64,000 nt of DNA from Acidovorax sp. MR-S7 (GTDB lineage: Bacteria > Pseudomonadota > Gammaproteobacteria > Burkholderiales > Burkholderiaceae_C). The notes below the pieces were generated by a model that was not told the DNA's origin, did no database searches, and was given only the letters and a program-made list of their open reading frames with translations. The DNA is taken from positions 38,177 to 102,176 of the forward strand of contig NZ_DF238892.1 of NCBI RefSeq assembly GCF_000400995.2, in the 5' to 3' direction. This document shows, piece by piece, positions 36,509 to 44,619 of the stretch (its first letter is position 1; each line of letters starts with the position of its first letter). The translations under genes were made by a program, and so were the position numbers.

Positions 36509-36925
36509 ACGCATCCAGGATGCGCTGCCGGCGGAAGTGCGCCGGCATCTTTAGCTGAAGTGTGGCCCGTGGTTGGCACCAGCGCTCGCCTGCTTGGAGC
36601 CGGGGCATCCTGGCCGCACGCGGCGAGCACTTGGCTGCACCTGTCGGATGGCCGTCGAGCGTGGTGTGGCGGTAGACAGCTTGCTGACGATGCCGTCCAG
36701 AGATGGAGCGAAGCGTGCTCAAGGCCAGAGCATCGGCTGGACCCAACGCAGGTTAGCTCTGCCGACGCCTTGCGCGACCGTGTCTGAGAACTACGCGCTG
36801 TCTTACACACCCGCGACGCAGGACGGCCGCTGTGCAGCTTGGCGTGCTGTCATTGAGCAATGCTGACGGCACAACAGCCTGTCGCTTGTTCCCGGGCCTT
36901 TTACCTTCTTCGACAGGAGTATGTC
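36509..36925. other. 417-bp stretch without a supported gene
   Basis: Contains a terminator-like hairpin at the left end and the ribosome-binding site of the methyltransferase gene at the right end. Short open frames on both strands show no recognisable protein sequence. It may be a scar from a past rearrangement. Confidence 0.5.
36526..36552 (+). terminator. Terminator-like hairpin after DUF2892 gene
   Basis: TGCCGGC (36526-36532), 8-nt loop, GCCGGCA (36541-36547), then TCTTTAG. The stem is strong, the U-tract short. Confidence 0.45.
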
Positions 36926-37552
36926 GTGACCTCTGAATCAATCGCCGCCGCTGCCGCGACATGGAACGAACGATATTCCGGCGAAGACTACGTTTTTGGA
37001 CGCGAACCCAACGAATACCTGCGCGCCCAGGCGGCGCTGTTCGCACCTGGCAGCCGCGCGCTATGCGTCGCCGACGGCGAAGGGCGCAACAGTGTCTGGC
37101 TTGCCCACCAGGGCCTGCACGTCGAGGCATTCGATGTGGCGCAGGCAGGCGTGGCCAAGGCCCGCAGGTTGGCTGACGAAGCAAGGGTGTCTGTGGCCTA
37201 CCATGTCGCTGGCTGCGATGAGTGGCCATGGGCCGTGGATGCTTACGATCTCGTCGTCGCGGTGTTCGTCCAGTTCGCTGACCCTGAGATGCGAGAGCGG
37301 CTCTTCGCCAATATCGTGCGAGCGTTGAAACCGGGTGGCCTGCTGGTCCTTCAGGGCTATACGCCCAAGCAGTTGGAGTACAAGACAGGCGGCCCAGGGG
37401 CACTGTCGCACCTCTACACCGCAGACCTGCTCCGCCGCGCATTCGCCTCTCTGCAGATCGTCGAATTGGTCGAGTACGAAGCCGAGTTGCGCGAAGGGGC
37501 GCGCCACGCAGGGCGCTCGGCGCTTGTGGGCCTTGTGGCGCGCAGGCCGTGA
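36926..37552 (+). CDS. Class I SAM-dependent methyltransferase
   Basis: 208 aa from GTG 36926 (AGGAG 8 bp upstream). Starts near TWNERYSGEDYVFGREPNEYL, a motif of TehB/thiopurine-like small methyltransferases, then ALCVADGEGRNSVWLA (SAM-binding motif I), VEAFDVAQAG and LKPGGLLVLQGY. The substrate is unknown. TehB-like enzymes methylate oxyanions or thiols, which would suit the sulfur theme. It is 16 nt from the DUF202 gene. Confidence 0.85.
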   Translation: MTSESIAAAAATWNERYSGEDYVFGREPNEYLRAQAALFAPGSRALCVADGEGRNSVWLAHQGLHVEAFDVAQAGVAKARRLADEARVSVAYHVAGCDEWPWAVDAYDLVVAVFVQFADPEMRERLFANIVRALKPGGLLVLQGYTPKQLEYKTGGPGALSHLYTADLLRRAFASLQIVELVEYEAELREGARHAGRSALVGLVARRP

Positions 37553-37568
37553 ATCTGAGGCATCTGGT

Positions 37569-37937
37569 ATGTCGTACTTAGATGATCCCCGTGTGTTGTT
37601 CGCCGCCGAACGGACTTTGCTCGCCTGGCAACGCACAGCCATAGCGCTGATGGGCTTCGGCTTCGTCGTCGAGCGCTTTGGACTGTTTCTGCGCATGATC
37701 AGCAACCAGCCGCTCTCCGATGCTCAGCGCGGGTTTTCATTGTGGCTTGGGGTCGTGTTGTTGATGCTCGGCGCGGGTGTGGCGGTTGCCTCTGCGCTGC
37801 AGTTCCGCCGAGTCTTGCGTGGGTTGGGCGAGAAGGAGATACCCGCTGGTTACTGGACCACCTTGGGCATCTGGCTCAACTTCATCCTGGCGGTTGTCGC
37901 GCTCGCGCTCACGGTGTATTTCGTGATCAGCGCATGA
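37569..37937 (+). CDS. DUF202/YidH-family membrane protein
   Basis: 122 aa. DPRVLFAAERTLLAWQRTAIALM is the DUF202 signature, with three hydrophobic helices (IALMGFGFVV; LWLGVVLLMLGAGVAVASAL; IWLNFILAVVALALTVYFV). Small inner-membrane protein of unknown function, co-directional with the methyltransferase gene. About 200 bp of apparently non-coding DNA follow up to the transposon. Confidence 0.88.
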   Translation: MSYLDDPRVLFAAERTLLAWQRTAIALMGFGFVVERFGLFLRMISNQPLSDAQRGFSLWLGVVLLMLGAGVAVASALQFRRVLRGLGEKEIPAGYWTTLGIWLNFILAVVALALTVYFVISA

Positions 37938-38140
37938 ACGGTATACGCGGTCGTGAAACCCCGGCAAGAGAAGACCGAGCTACTCTGGGGTCTCCGAAGC
38001 AGCGGCCGGCGCAGGTTGGCTGCTGACAGGCCCGCCAGAAAATTGGCGACCTCGGCCATGCCGACACCTGCATCGACACGGCCGGGGGCCGCAAGCGCCG
38101 CACTGGCCCACGTCGTCCCTGCGACTGTGAAGGACTAGCA

Positions 38141-38178
38141 GGGGACGTCTCAGAAAACGGAAAATAAAGCACGTTAAG
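38141..38178 (+). repeat. Left terminal inverted repeat of the Tn3-family transposon
   Basis: 38 bp beginning GGGGACGTCTCAGAAAACGG and ending in GCACGTTAAG. It matches the right repeat at 35 of 38 positions. The target duplication TAGCA is at 38136-38140. Confidence 0.95.
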
Positions 38179-38222
38179 CCCATTGCAGACGCTAGATATT
38201 GACGAGTACGCCGGGTTTTCTC

Positions 38223-38271
38223 TTGTTTGAGTTGCCTCTTGTGGTAAGATAGCAATCAATTACTATCTTAC
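38223..38271 (+). promoter_or_regulatory. tetR promoter and operator
   Basis: Perfect dyad GTAAGATAG-N10-CTATCTTAC (38244-38252 and 38263-38271) directly before the tetR ribosome-binding site. TTGTTT (38223-38228) and TAAGAT (38245-38250) with a 16-bp spacer form a probable promoter overlapped by the dyad: classic TetR autorepression of the whole operon. Confidence 0.75.
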
Positions 38272-38282
38272 AAGGAGTGCTC

Positions 38283-38891
38283 GTGGACACCCATCCAAAG
38301 CATCTGCCGGCCGATGAACGTCGTGCCGTAACTGTCGAGTCCGTCGTGGCGCTTGCCGGTTCACAAAACCCAAGCGAGATAACCACTGCAGCTATCGCTA
38401 AACACATGAACTTGACCCAGGGTGCGCTGTTTCGGCACTTCCCGAACAAGGAAGCCATTTGGCAGGCGGTCATGGAGTGGGTAGCAGAGCGCCTATTAGC
38501 CAGAATCGATCGATCCGCACAAGGAATCGAGTCGCCCTTGGCAGCCATGGAGGCGATGTTCATGAGTCATATCGAATTCGTAGCTGAGCACCCAGGCGTG
38601 CCAAGAATGATGTTTGGTGAGCTTCAGCGTGCCGAATCGACACCGGCCAAGCGCATGGTGCAAACCTTGATTCAGCGCTACGGCGAACGTTTGCATCGTC
38701 TCATCGAGAAAGGCAAGGCCAGCGGCGAGTTGTCTCCCTCGCTTGACAACGAGGCGGCGGCAACGCTGTTCATTGGCACGATCCAGGGCTTGGTCATGCA
38801 ATCGCTGTTGGCGGGTGATGTGGGACGTATGCACCGCGATGCGCCGCGCGTCTTTGCAATTTATCGGCGTGGCATAAGGAGTGCGCAATGA
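38283..38891 (+). CDS. TetR/AcrR-family repressor of the transposon-borne efflux operon
   Basis: 202 aa from GTG 38283, five bases after AAGGAG. Helix-turn-helix ITTAAIAKHMNLTQGALFRHF is typical TetR; the C-terminal ligand domain has TPAKRMVQTLIQRYGERL and NEAAATLFIGTIQGLVMQSL. First gene of the efflux operon; its stop overlaps the next start (ATGA). The ligand is unknown but probably the exported compound. Confidence 0.92.
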   Translation: MDTHPKHLPADERRAVTVESVVALAGSQNPSEITTAAIAKHMNLTQGALFRHFPNKEAIWQAVMEWVAERLLARIDRSAQGIESPLAAMEAMFMSHIEFVAEHPGVPRMMFGELQRAESTPAKRMVQTLIQRYGERLHRLIEKGKASGELSPSLDNEAAATLFIGTIQGLVMQSLLAGDVGRMHRDAPRVFAIYRRGIRSAQ

Positions 38892-40039
38892 AAAAGTTAC
38901 CCTTGCAAGGCCGCACCCTGGCGCTGCTTGCCGTCATCATTCCTATGCTGGTGCTTTTTATTTATGTCGGTCTGCGATCAGGGCCGCTCGCCCCGGTCGC
39001 TGTGACGGTGGCAAGCGTGGAATCACGGGCTATCTCACCGGCGCTGTTCGGCATCGGCACGGTGGAGGCGCGCTACACCTACAAGATCGGGCCGACGTTT
39101 GCCGGGCGCGTCAAACGCCTGGACGTGCATGTAGGCGACCAGGTCAAGGCCGGACAGGTGCTCGGCGAGATGGAGCCGGTCGACCTCGATGATCGGGTGC
39201 GCTCACAGGAGTCGGCATTCAAGCGTGCGGAAGCGGCTTTGCGCGAGGCAGAAGCCCGGCAAGCCTACGCGCAAACCCAGGCGCGCCGCTACGAGCAATT
39301 GTTTGCGGTGCGCTCGACCAGCGAGGAAATCGTCACCACCAAGCGGCAGGAACTGCAGATCGCCGATGCCGCCTTATCTGCCGCTCGGGAAGATATTGTC
39401 CGGGCACGCTCCGACCGCGAAGGACTCGTCGCGCAGCGGAGCAATCTGCGCCTGATCGCGCCGGTCGATGGTGTAGTCGCCGTGCGCGATGCCGATCCCG
39501 GCACGACCATCGTCGCGGGCCAGGCCGTGGTGGAAGTGATCGACCCCAAGAGTTTGTGGATCAATGCGCGCTTCGACCAGATCAGCGCATCGGGGCTGGC
39601 TGGGGGGTTGCCGACTCTTATCGTCCTGCGTTCGCGTGGTGGCCAGACCTTGAAAGGTCGCGTGCTGCGGGTGGAACCCAAGGCCGACGCGGTAACCGAG
39701 GAAACGCTTGCCAAGGTGACATTCGATAACAAACCAGAACCTTTGCCACCGGTGGGTGAACTGGCCGAAGTCACGGTTGACTTGCCGGCGCTCCCGGCCG
39801 CTCCACTGATCCCCAACGCTGCCGTCCAGCGTGAGGGCGACAAAGTTGGTGTCTGGCAAATCGTGGATGGTGATCTGCATTTCTCCCCGGTCAAGCTCGG
39901 CACTTCCGACCTCAATGGTTACGTGGAGGTGCGCGAAGGGCTCAAGAATGGGGACCAGGTTGTGACCTATAGCGAAAAGGCACTGACGGCGCGCAGCCGC
40001 ATCCATGTGGTCGACCATATCCCAGGAGTGTCACGATGA
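38888..40039 (+). CDS. HlyD-like periplasmic adaptor (membrane fusion protein)
   Basis: 383 aa. N-terminal anchor helix (LALLAVIIPMLVLFIYVGL), lipoyl half-motifs (GRVKRLDVHVGDQVKAGQVL and LRLIAPVDGVVAVRDADPGT) flanking a coiled-coil hairpin (about 100-175), then a beta-barrel. It links the ABC permease to the outer-membrane channel. It overlaps tetR and the permease gene by 4 nt each. Confidence 0.93.
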   Translation: MKKLPLQGRTLALLAVIIPMLVLFIYVGLRSGPLAPVAVTVASVESRAISPALFGIGTVEARYTYKIGPTFAGRVKRLDVHVGDQVKAGQVLGEMEPVDLDDRVRSQESAFKRAEAALREAEARQAYAQTQARRYEQLFAVRSTSEEIVTTKRQELQIADAALSAAREDIVRARSDREGLVAQRSNLRLIAPVDGVVAVRDADPGTTIVAGQAVVEVIDPKSLWINARFDQISASGLAGGLPTLIVLRSRGGQTLKGRVLRVEPKADAVTEETLAKVTFDNKPEPLPPVGELAEVTVDLPALPAAPLIPNAAVQREGDKVGVWQIVDGDLHFSPVKLGTSDLNGYVEVREGLKNGDQVVTYSEKALTARSRIHVVDHIPGVSR

Positions 40040-41241
40040 TCAGCCTGGCCGGCCGCGACATTCTCCATGCCTGGGGAAAATTCGTCTTCACCGGCATCGG
40101 TCTGGGTCTGCTGATCGGCGTCACCCTGGTCATGGCTGGGGTGTACCGAGGCATGGTGGACGACGGCAAGGCGTTGCTCGACAACAGTGGCGCTGACCTT
40201 TGGGTGGTGCAAAAGGATACTCTGGGTCCTTATGCGGAGTCGTCCAGCCTCAACGATGACGTGTATCGCGCCATTCTCGCCATGCCGGGAGTCTCACAGG
40301 CAGCGAACGTGACCTACCTGACCATGCAGGTACGCAAGGGCGAGAGTGATGTACGCACCATGGTGGTCGGCATCGCGCCCGGTGCGTTGGGGGCTACACC
40401 CGGATGGCCTCCTTATCTCGTCGCTGGACGCCAGATCACGCGCGGTCACTACGAGGCGGTGGCCGACATCGCCACCGGCTTCAAACTGGGAGATCGTCTT
40501 GCCATTCGCCGAAATCATTACACCGTCGTGGGGCTGACACGGCGCATGGTGTCGTCCAGCGGCGACCCGATGGTATTCATTCCGCTCAAGGATGCCCAAG
40601 AGGCTCAGTTCCTCAAGGACAACGACGCCATTTGGCAAAGCCGGCGTCGCACCGAAGCCAACCCGGCCTTCAATCGACCCGGTGTTACTGGTTTGCTGGA
40701 TGCCGTGATTGCTTCACAGAGCACCAACGCGTTCGTCAATGCAGTGCTGGTCACTCTGAAACCTGGTCATGCGCCGGACGAGGTTGCCGAATCCATCCGG
40801 CGCTGGAAACGTTTGACGGTCTACACACGGGCACAGATGGAAGACATCCTCGTCGGCAAGTTGATCGCCACGTCGGCCAAGCAGATCGGCATGTTCTTGG
40901 TGATTCTGGCCATCGTTAGCGCGGCCATCGTTGCCTTCATCATCTATTCGCTGACGATGGACAAAATCCGCGAGATCGCGGTGTTGAAGCTCATCGGCAC
41001 ACGCAACCGAACCATCGCCGCGATGATCATGCAGCAGGCGCTCGCCCTGGGCGTGATTGGTTTCGTGGTCGGCAAGATCACAGCCACTTTCTCAGCGCCC
41101 CTGTTTCCCAAGTACGTACTGCTGATGCCGTTCGACTCCATCGCCGGTTTTTTCGCCGTGCTCGTGATCTGCGTTCTAGCCAGCATCGTCGCCATTCGCA
41201 TGGCACTCAAGGTCGACCCGGCCGAAGCCATTGGAGGTTGA
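40036..41241 (+). CDS. FtsX/DevC-like ABC transporter permease
   Basis: 401 aa. One N-terminal helix (FVFTGIGLGLLIGVTLVMAGV), a large periplasmic domain (about 45-275), then three C-terminal helices in the FtsX pattern (MFLVILAIVSAAIVAFIIYSL; ALGVIGFVVGKIT; FFAVLVICVLASIVAIRMAL) with the coupling sequence KLIGTRNRTI. Architecture of MacB/DevC-type mechanotransmission exporters. Confidence 0.92.
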   Translation: MISLAGRDILHAWGKFVFTGIGLGLLIGVTLVMAGVYRGMVDDGKALLDNSGADLWVVQKDTLGPYAESSSLNDDVYRAILAMPGVSQAANVTYLTMQVRKGESDVRTMVVGIAPGALGATPGWPPYLVAGRQITRGHYEAVADIATGFKLGDRLAIRRNHYTVVGLTRRMVSSSGDPMVFIPLKDAQEAQFLKDNDAIWQSRRRTEANPAFNRPGVTGLLDAVIASQSTNAFVNAVLVTLKPGHAPDEVAESIRRWKRLTVYTRAQMEDILVGKLIATSAKQIGMFLVILAIVSAAIVAFIIYSLTMDKIREIAVLKLIGTRNRTIAAMIMQQALALGVIGFVVGKITATFSAPLFPKYVLLMPFDSIAGFFAVLVICVLASIVAIRMALKVDPAEAIGG

Positions 41242-41242
41242 G

Positions 41243-41953
41243 ATGAGTGGCAAAGGCATTCGCATCGAAGGTTTGAGAAAACGTTATGGCGAGGGCGATA
41301 CCGCGGTCAATGCCTTGAAAGGCGTGGACATGCAGGTGGCACCCGGCGAGGTGGTGGGCCTGATTGGCCCTTCCGGGTCCGGCAAGAGCACGCTGCTCAA
41401 ATGTCTGGGCGCGGTGATTGATCCGACCGCCGGTCGCATGACGCTGGGCGAAGAAGTGATCTACGACGATGGCTGGAAAGTCCGCGACTTGCGCGCCTTG
41501 CGGCGCGACAAGATCGGTTTCGTTTTCCAGGCACCATACCTGATTCCGTTTCTCGATGTCACCGACAACGTGGCGCTACTGCCGATGCTCGCAGGCGTCG
41601 CGAATGGGGAGTCGCGCGCGAAGGCACTGGAACTGCTCACCGCGCTCGATGTGCAACACCGGGCTCGCGCCATGCCCTCGCAACTCTCCGGTGGCGAGCA
41701 GCAACGGGTCGCCATTGCGCGAGGTTTGGTCAATCGCCCTCCGGTGATCCTGGCTGATGAGCCCACAGCTCCACTAGACAGTGAGCGCGCCATGGCTGTA
41801 ATCCGCATCCTCAATGACATGGCTCGGAAGTTCGAGACCGCCATCATCGTCGTCACCCATGACGAAAAGATCATCCCCACTTTCAAGCGCATCTACCACA
41901 TCCGCGACGGTGTGACCCATGAGGAAGCTGGCGAAGGGCGGGAGTTCGAATGA
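41243..41953 (+). CDS. ABC transporter ATP-binding protein (MacB/LolD/DevA type)
   Basis: 236 aa from ATG 41243 after GGAGG. Walker A GPSGSGKST, Q-loop VFQAPYLIPFLDV, signature LSGGEQQRVAIAR, Walker B VILADEPTAPLD, switch His THDEK. Energises the FtsX-like permease encoded immediately upstream. Confidence 0.95.
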   Translation: MSGKGIRIEGLRKRYGEGDTAVNALKGVDMQVAPGEVVGLIGPSGSGKSTLLKCLGAVIDPTAGRMTLGEEVIYDDGWKVRDLRALRRDKIGFVFQAPYLIPFLDVTDNVALLPMLAGVANGESRAKALELLTALDVQHRARAMPSQLSGGEQQRVAIARGLVNRPPVILADEPTAPLDSERAMAVIRILNDMARKFETAIIVVTHDEKIIPTFKRIYHIRDGVTHEEAGEGREFE

Positions 41954-41981
41954 GAGAACGATTGAATTACAGGAGAATTTC

Positions 41982-42455
41982 ATGACCCACCGCAAACACA
42001 GCCACGCATTTGGAACTATCACCCTGACCGTTACGGCCTGCCTGCTTTTATGGGGTTTTCAGTTGCCAGCTTGGGCTGGTGACGCTACCCAGGTTGAGCC
42101 ACTGGCGCTACGCAAGATCATGCAGGAACTCGGGCGCAACATGCAGGCTATTACCGGTGCGATTTCGCAGGAGGAATGGGTTCAGGTCGTTCAGCTCGCC
42201 CCAAAAGTTGCTGCACACCCCGAGCCACCGCTTACTGAAAAAATGCGCATCCTTGCTTACCTCGGCGCTGATGCGACCAAGTTCAGAAACTTTGACGCGC
42301 AGACTCACGAGGCGGCGCTGGCCATGAAGCTGGCTGCTGCGAGCAGCGACGGCAAGGCGGTGATCCAATCATTCGCCCACGTGCAGGAAAGCTGCTTGGG
42401 CTGCCACCAAGCTTTCCGTAAACCTTTCGTGGAGCATTTTTATGGAGCACGCTAA
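41982..42455 (+). CDS. Periplasmic c-type cytochrome, class II (c'/c556-like)
   Basis: 157 aa with a signal peptide (LTVTACLLLWGFQLPAWAG). Four-helix-bundle pattern with a single haem motif CLGCH near the C-terminus (about 139-143), as in cytochrome c'/c556. The distal ligand candidate is a Met in RKIMQELGRNM. Class II cytochromes bind NO or shuttle electrons. It is unexpected inside an efflux operon. It overlaps the outer-membrane channel gene by 14 nt. Confidence 0.88.
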   Translation: MTHRKHSHAFGTITLTVTACLLLWGFQLPAWAGDATQVEPLALRKIMQELGRNMQAITGAISQEEWVQVVQLAPKVAAHPEPPLTEKMRILAYLGADATKFRNFDAQTHEAALAMKLAAASSDGKAVIQSFAHVQESCLGCHQAFRKPFVEHFYGAR

Positions 42456-43929
42456 AACATGCCAGCGCCCCATCAGCCTCGAAAGACGGCTTGCGGCAAC
42501 TTACCTGGTAGCTGGTCTGGTCACCGCCGGTCTGGCCGGTTGCGCCGCCGGCCCTGATTTTCAGCGTCCCACCGCACCCGATGTGGCTCGCTACACTGCA
42601 ACACCGGTGGCTGATAGAACCGCGTCCGCTCCCACGCAGTTCGGCGAAACACAACGTCTAGTCGAAGGGCTTCCGATCGAAACGCAATGGTGGCAAAGCT
42701 TGGGTTCATCCACACTCGACGGACTGATCAACGAAGCTTTCCATGTCAGCCCGACGCTGGCGAGCATCAGCGCCAATTTGCGACAGGCGCAGGAGCTTCT
42801 TGCCGCACAGGCGGGCTCGACGCAATATCCACAGGTAGATGTCGCACTGGGATCTCAGCGCCAGCAAATGAGTCCCAGTAGCCAAGGGTTGAGCGGAGAC
42901 GCACGTCAATTCAGCCTCTACAACGCCAGCGTTGGCGTGCATTACAACCTCGATCTGGCTGGCGGCAACCGGCGCGCACTCGAAGCCTTGGCTGCTCGCG
43001 CCGACTACCGTCGCTTCGAACTGAATGCTGCGCGCCTGGCCCTTGCCGGCAACATGGCAACCGCTGCCATTACCCGAGCACGCCTCGCCGCGCAACTAGA
43101 AGCCACTACTGCCATTTTGCGCGTGCAGGATGAGCAACTGCGCCTAGCCCATGAACGCGTGCGTATCGGTCAGGCCTCACCTGATGAAGCGTTGAGCCTA
43201 CAAGCTCAGGCGGAGCAAACGCGGGCAGAACTGCCTGCGCTGCGTAAACAACTGCAACAAACCGAACATCTACTGGCGGTGCTAGCCGGTCGTGCCCCAG
43301 GCACGGGTGGCATCCCGGCCTTCACTCTGGCCGATTTCACTCTGCCCGTCGAGATGCCGCTCGTCGTGCCCTCAGAACTGGTGCGCCGCCGACCGGATAT
43401 CCAGGCGTCAGAGGCGCTGTTGCATGCGGCCAATGCAGACTATGGTGTGGCTGTCGCCAAGCTCTACCCACAGATCAACCTGAGCGCCAACCTTGGCTCT
43501 CAAGCGCTGACCACCGGTACCCTGTTCGGTGGTGGCTCGGCAGTGTGGGGCCTGGTTGCGCAGCTCACCCAGCCTCTTTTTAATCCAGGGCTACCCGCTG
43601 AAAAAAGAGCGGCGCTCGCCGCTTTTGATGCCGCCGCAGCCAATTACCAGAGCGTCGTATTGGAGTCTTTGCGTAACGTCGCCGACACCCTGCGCGCGGT
43701 GGAAAGCGATGCACAAACTTTGACTGCCCTCGCTGCCGCTGATATGGCTGCACAGGCCTCCTTGCAGTCGGTCGAGCGGCAATACCGGCTGGGCGCGGCC
43801 AGCTACCTGCAACTGCTCATCGCGCAGCAACAGGCACAGTCAATCCGGATCAATATGGTTGCGGCCCAGGCACAACGCCTAGTCGATAGTGTTGCTTTAT
43901 ATCAGGCCCTGGGAGGTGGTGTCAGTTAA
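42442..43929 (+). CDS. Outer-membrane efflux lipoprotein, NodT/OprM family
   Basis: 495 aa. Lipobox-like signal (VTAGLAGC) then the repeated outer-membrane-factor domain; WWQSLGSSTLDGLINEA, SLQAQAEQTRAELPALRKQL and ELVRRRPDIQASEALLHAAN are NodT-family features. It completes a tripartite TetR-controlled ABC exporter across both membranes. Last passenger gene before the transposon res site. Confidence 0.93.
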   Translation: MEHAKTCQRPISLERRLAATYLVAGLVTAGLAGCAAGPDFQRPTAPDVARYTATPVADRTASAPTQFGETQRLVEGLPIETQWWQSLGSSTLDGLINEAFHVSPTLASISANLRQAQELLAAQAGSTQYPQVDVALGSQRQQMSPSSQGLSGDARQFSLYNASVGVHYNLDLAGGNRRALEALAARADYRRFELNAARLALAGNMATAAITRARLAAQLEATTAILRVQDEQLRLAHERVRIGQASPDEALSLQAQAEQTRAELPALRKQLQQTEHLLAVLAGRAPGTGGIPAFTLADFTLPVEMPLVVPSELVRRRPDIQASEALLHAANADYGVAVAKLYPQINLSANLGSQALTTGTLFGGGSAVWGLVAQLTQPLFNPGLPAEKRAALAAFDAAAANYQSVVLESLRNVADTLRAVESDAQTLTALAAADMAAQASLQSVERQYRLGAASYLQLLIAQQQAQSIRINMVAAQAQRLVDSVALYQALGGGVS

Positions 43930-43934
43930 GGCTA

Positions 43935-44059
43935 TGCCCTAACCTGATGTCAGATGTTGAGCACAAACAACGTCAGAGTAGAGTGTGAATTTATATTTAT
44001 TGACACATTCAGCCAAGGGTAATAGATTTCATCCTGACATTTTTACCTTTGGAGGCATC
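43935..44059 (+). other. Probable transposon resolution site (res)
   Basis: 125 bp between the efflux operon and tnpR, the position of res in Tn21/Tn501. It holds CCTGATGTCAG, a second CGTCAG and an AT-rich spacer with TCCTGACA, consistent with resolvase subsites. Called from position and motif resemblance only. Confidence 0.6.
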
Positions 44060-44617
44060 TTGCAAGGTCAACGTATCGGCTACGTCCGCGTCAGCAGCTT
44101 CGACCAGAATCCTGATCGACAACTGGAACAAATAGAAGTCGGCAAGGTATTCACCGATAAGGCTTCAGGCAAGGACACACAACGTCCCGAACTTGAAAGG
44201 CTGCTGGCCTTCGTCCGCGAGGGCGACACCGTGGTGGTGCATAGCATGGACAGGTTGGCACGCAACCTTGATGACCTGCGCCGCATCGTCCAAGGGCTGA
44301 CACAACGGGGCGTGCGCATGGAGTTCGTCAAAGAAGGGCTGACGTTCACCGGCGAGGACTCACCGATGGCCAATCTGATGCTGTCGGTCATGGGAGCCTT
44401 TGCTGAGTTCGAGCGCGCCCTGATCCGCGAACGTCAGCGCGAGGGAATCGTGCTGGCCAAGCAGCGCGGTGCCTACCGGGGACGAAAGAAATCGCTGAAC
44501 AGCGAACAAATTGCCGAGTTGAAACGGCGAGTTGCGGCAGGCGACCAAAAAACCTTGGTGGCCCGTGACTTCGGCATCAGCCGCGAAACCTTGTACCAGT
44601 ACCTGCGGGAAGACTGA
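44060..44617 (+). CDS. tnpR: Tn21-type serine resolvase
   Basis: 185 aa from TTG 44060 after GGAGG; longer starts upstream would run through res. Catalytic serine in GYVRVSSFDQN, DKASGKDTQRPELERLL, MDRLARNLDDLRRI, AEFERALIRERQREGI, C-terminal helix-turn-helix (TLVARDFGISRETLYQYL). Intact, so cointegrate resolution should still work. Confidence 0.95.
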   Translation: MQGQRIGYVRVSSFDQNPDRQLEQIEVGKVFTDKASGKDTQRPELERLLAFVREGDTVVVHSMDRLARNLDDLRRIVQGLTQRGVRMEFVKEGLTFTGEDSPMANLMLSVMGAFAEFERALIRERQREGIVLAKQRGAYRGRKKSLNSEQIAELKRRVAAGDQKTLVARDFGISRETLYQYLRED

Positions 44618-44619
44618 CC

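Noticed and set aside
36474..36866. Short open frames on both strands of the 36.5-36.9 kb gap
   Set aside because: No recognisable motif, no ribosome-binding site with a plausible start, and frames overlap each other on both strands.
37938..38140. Possible gene fragment between DUF202 and the transposon
   Set aside because: Short frames end in the target duplication but show no family resemblance; too little to call a pseudogene.
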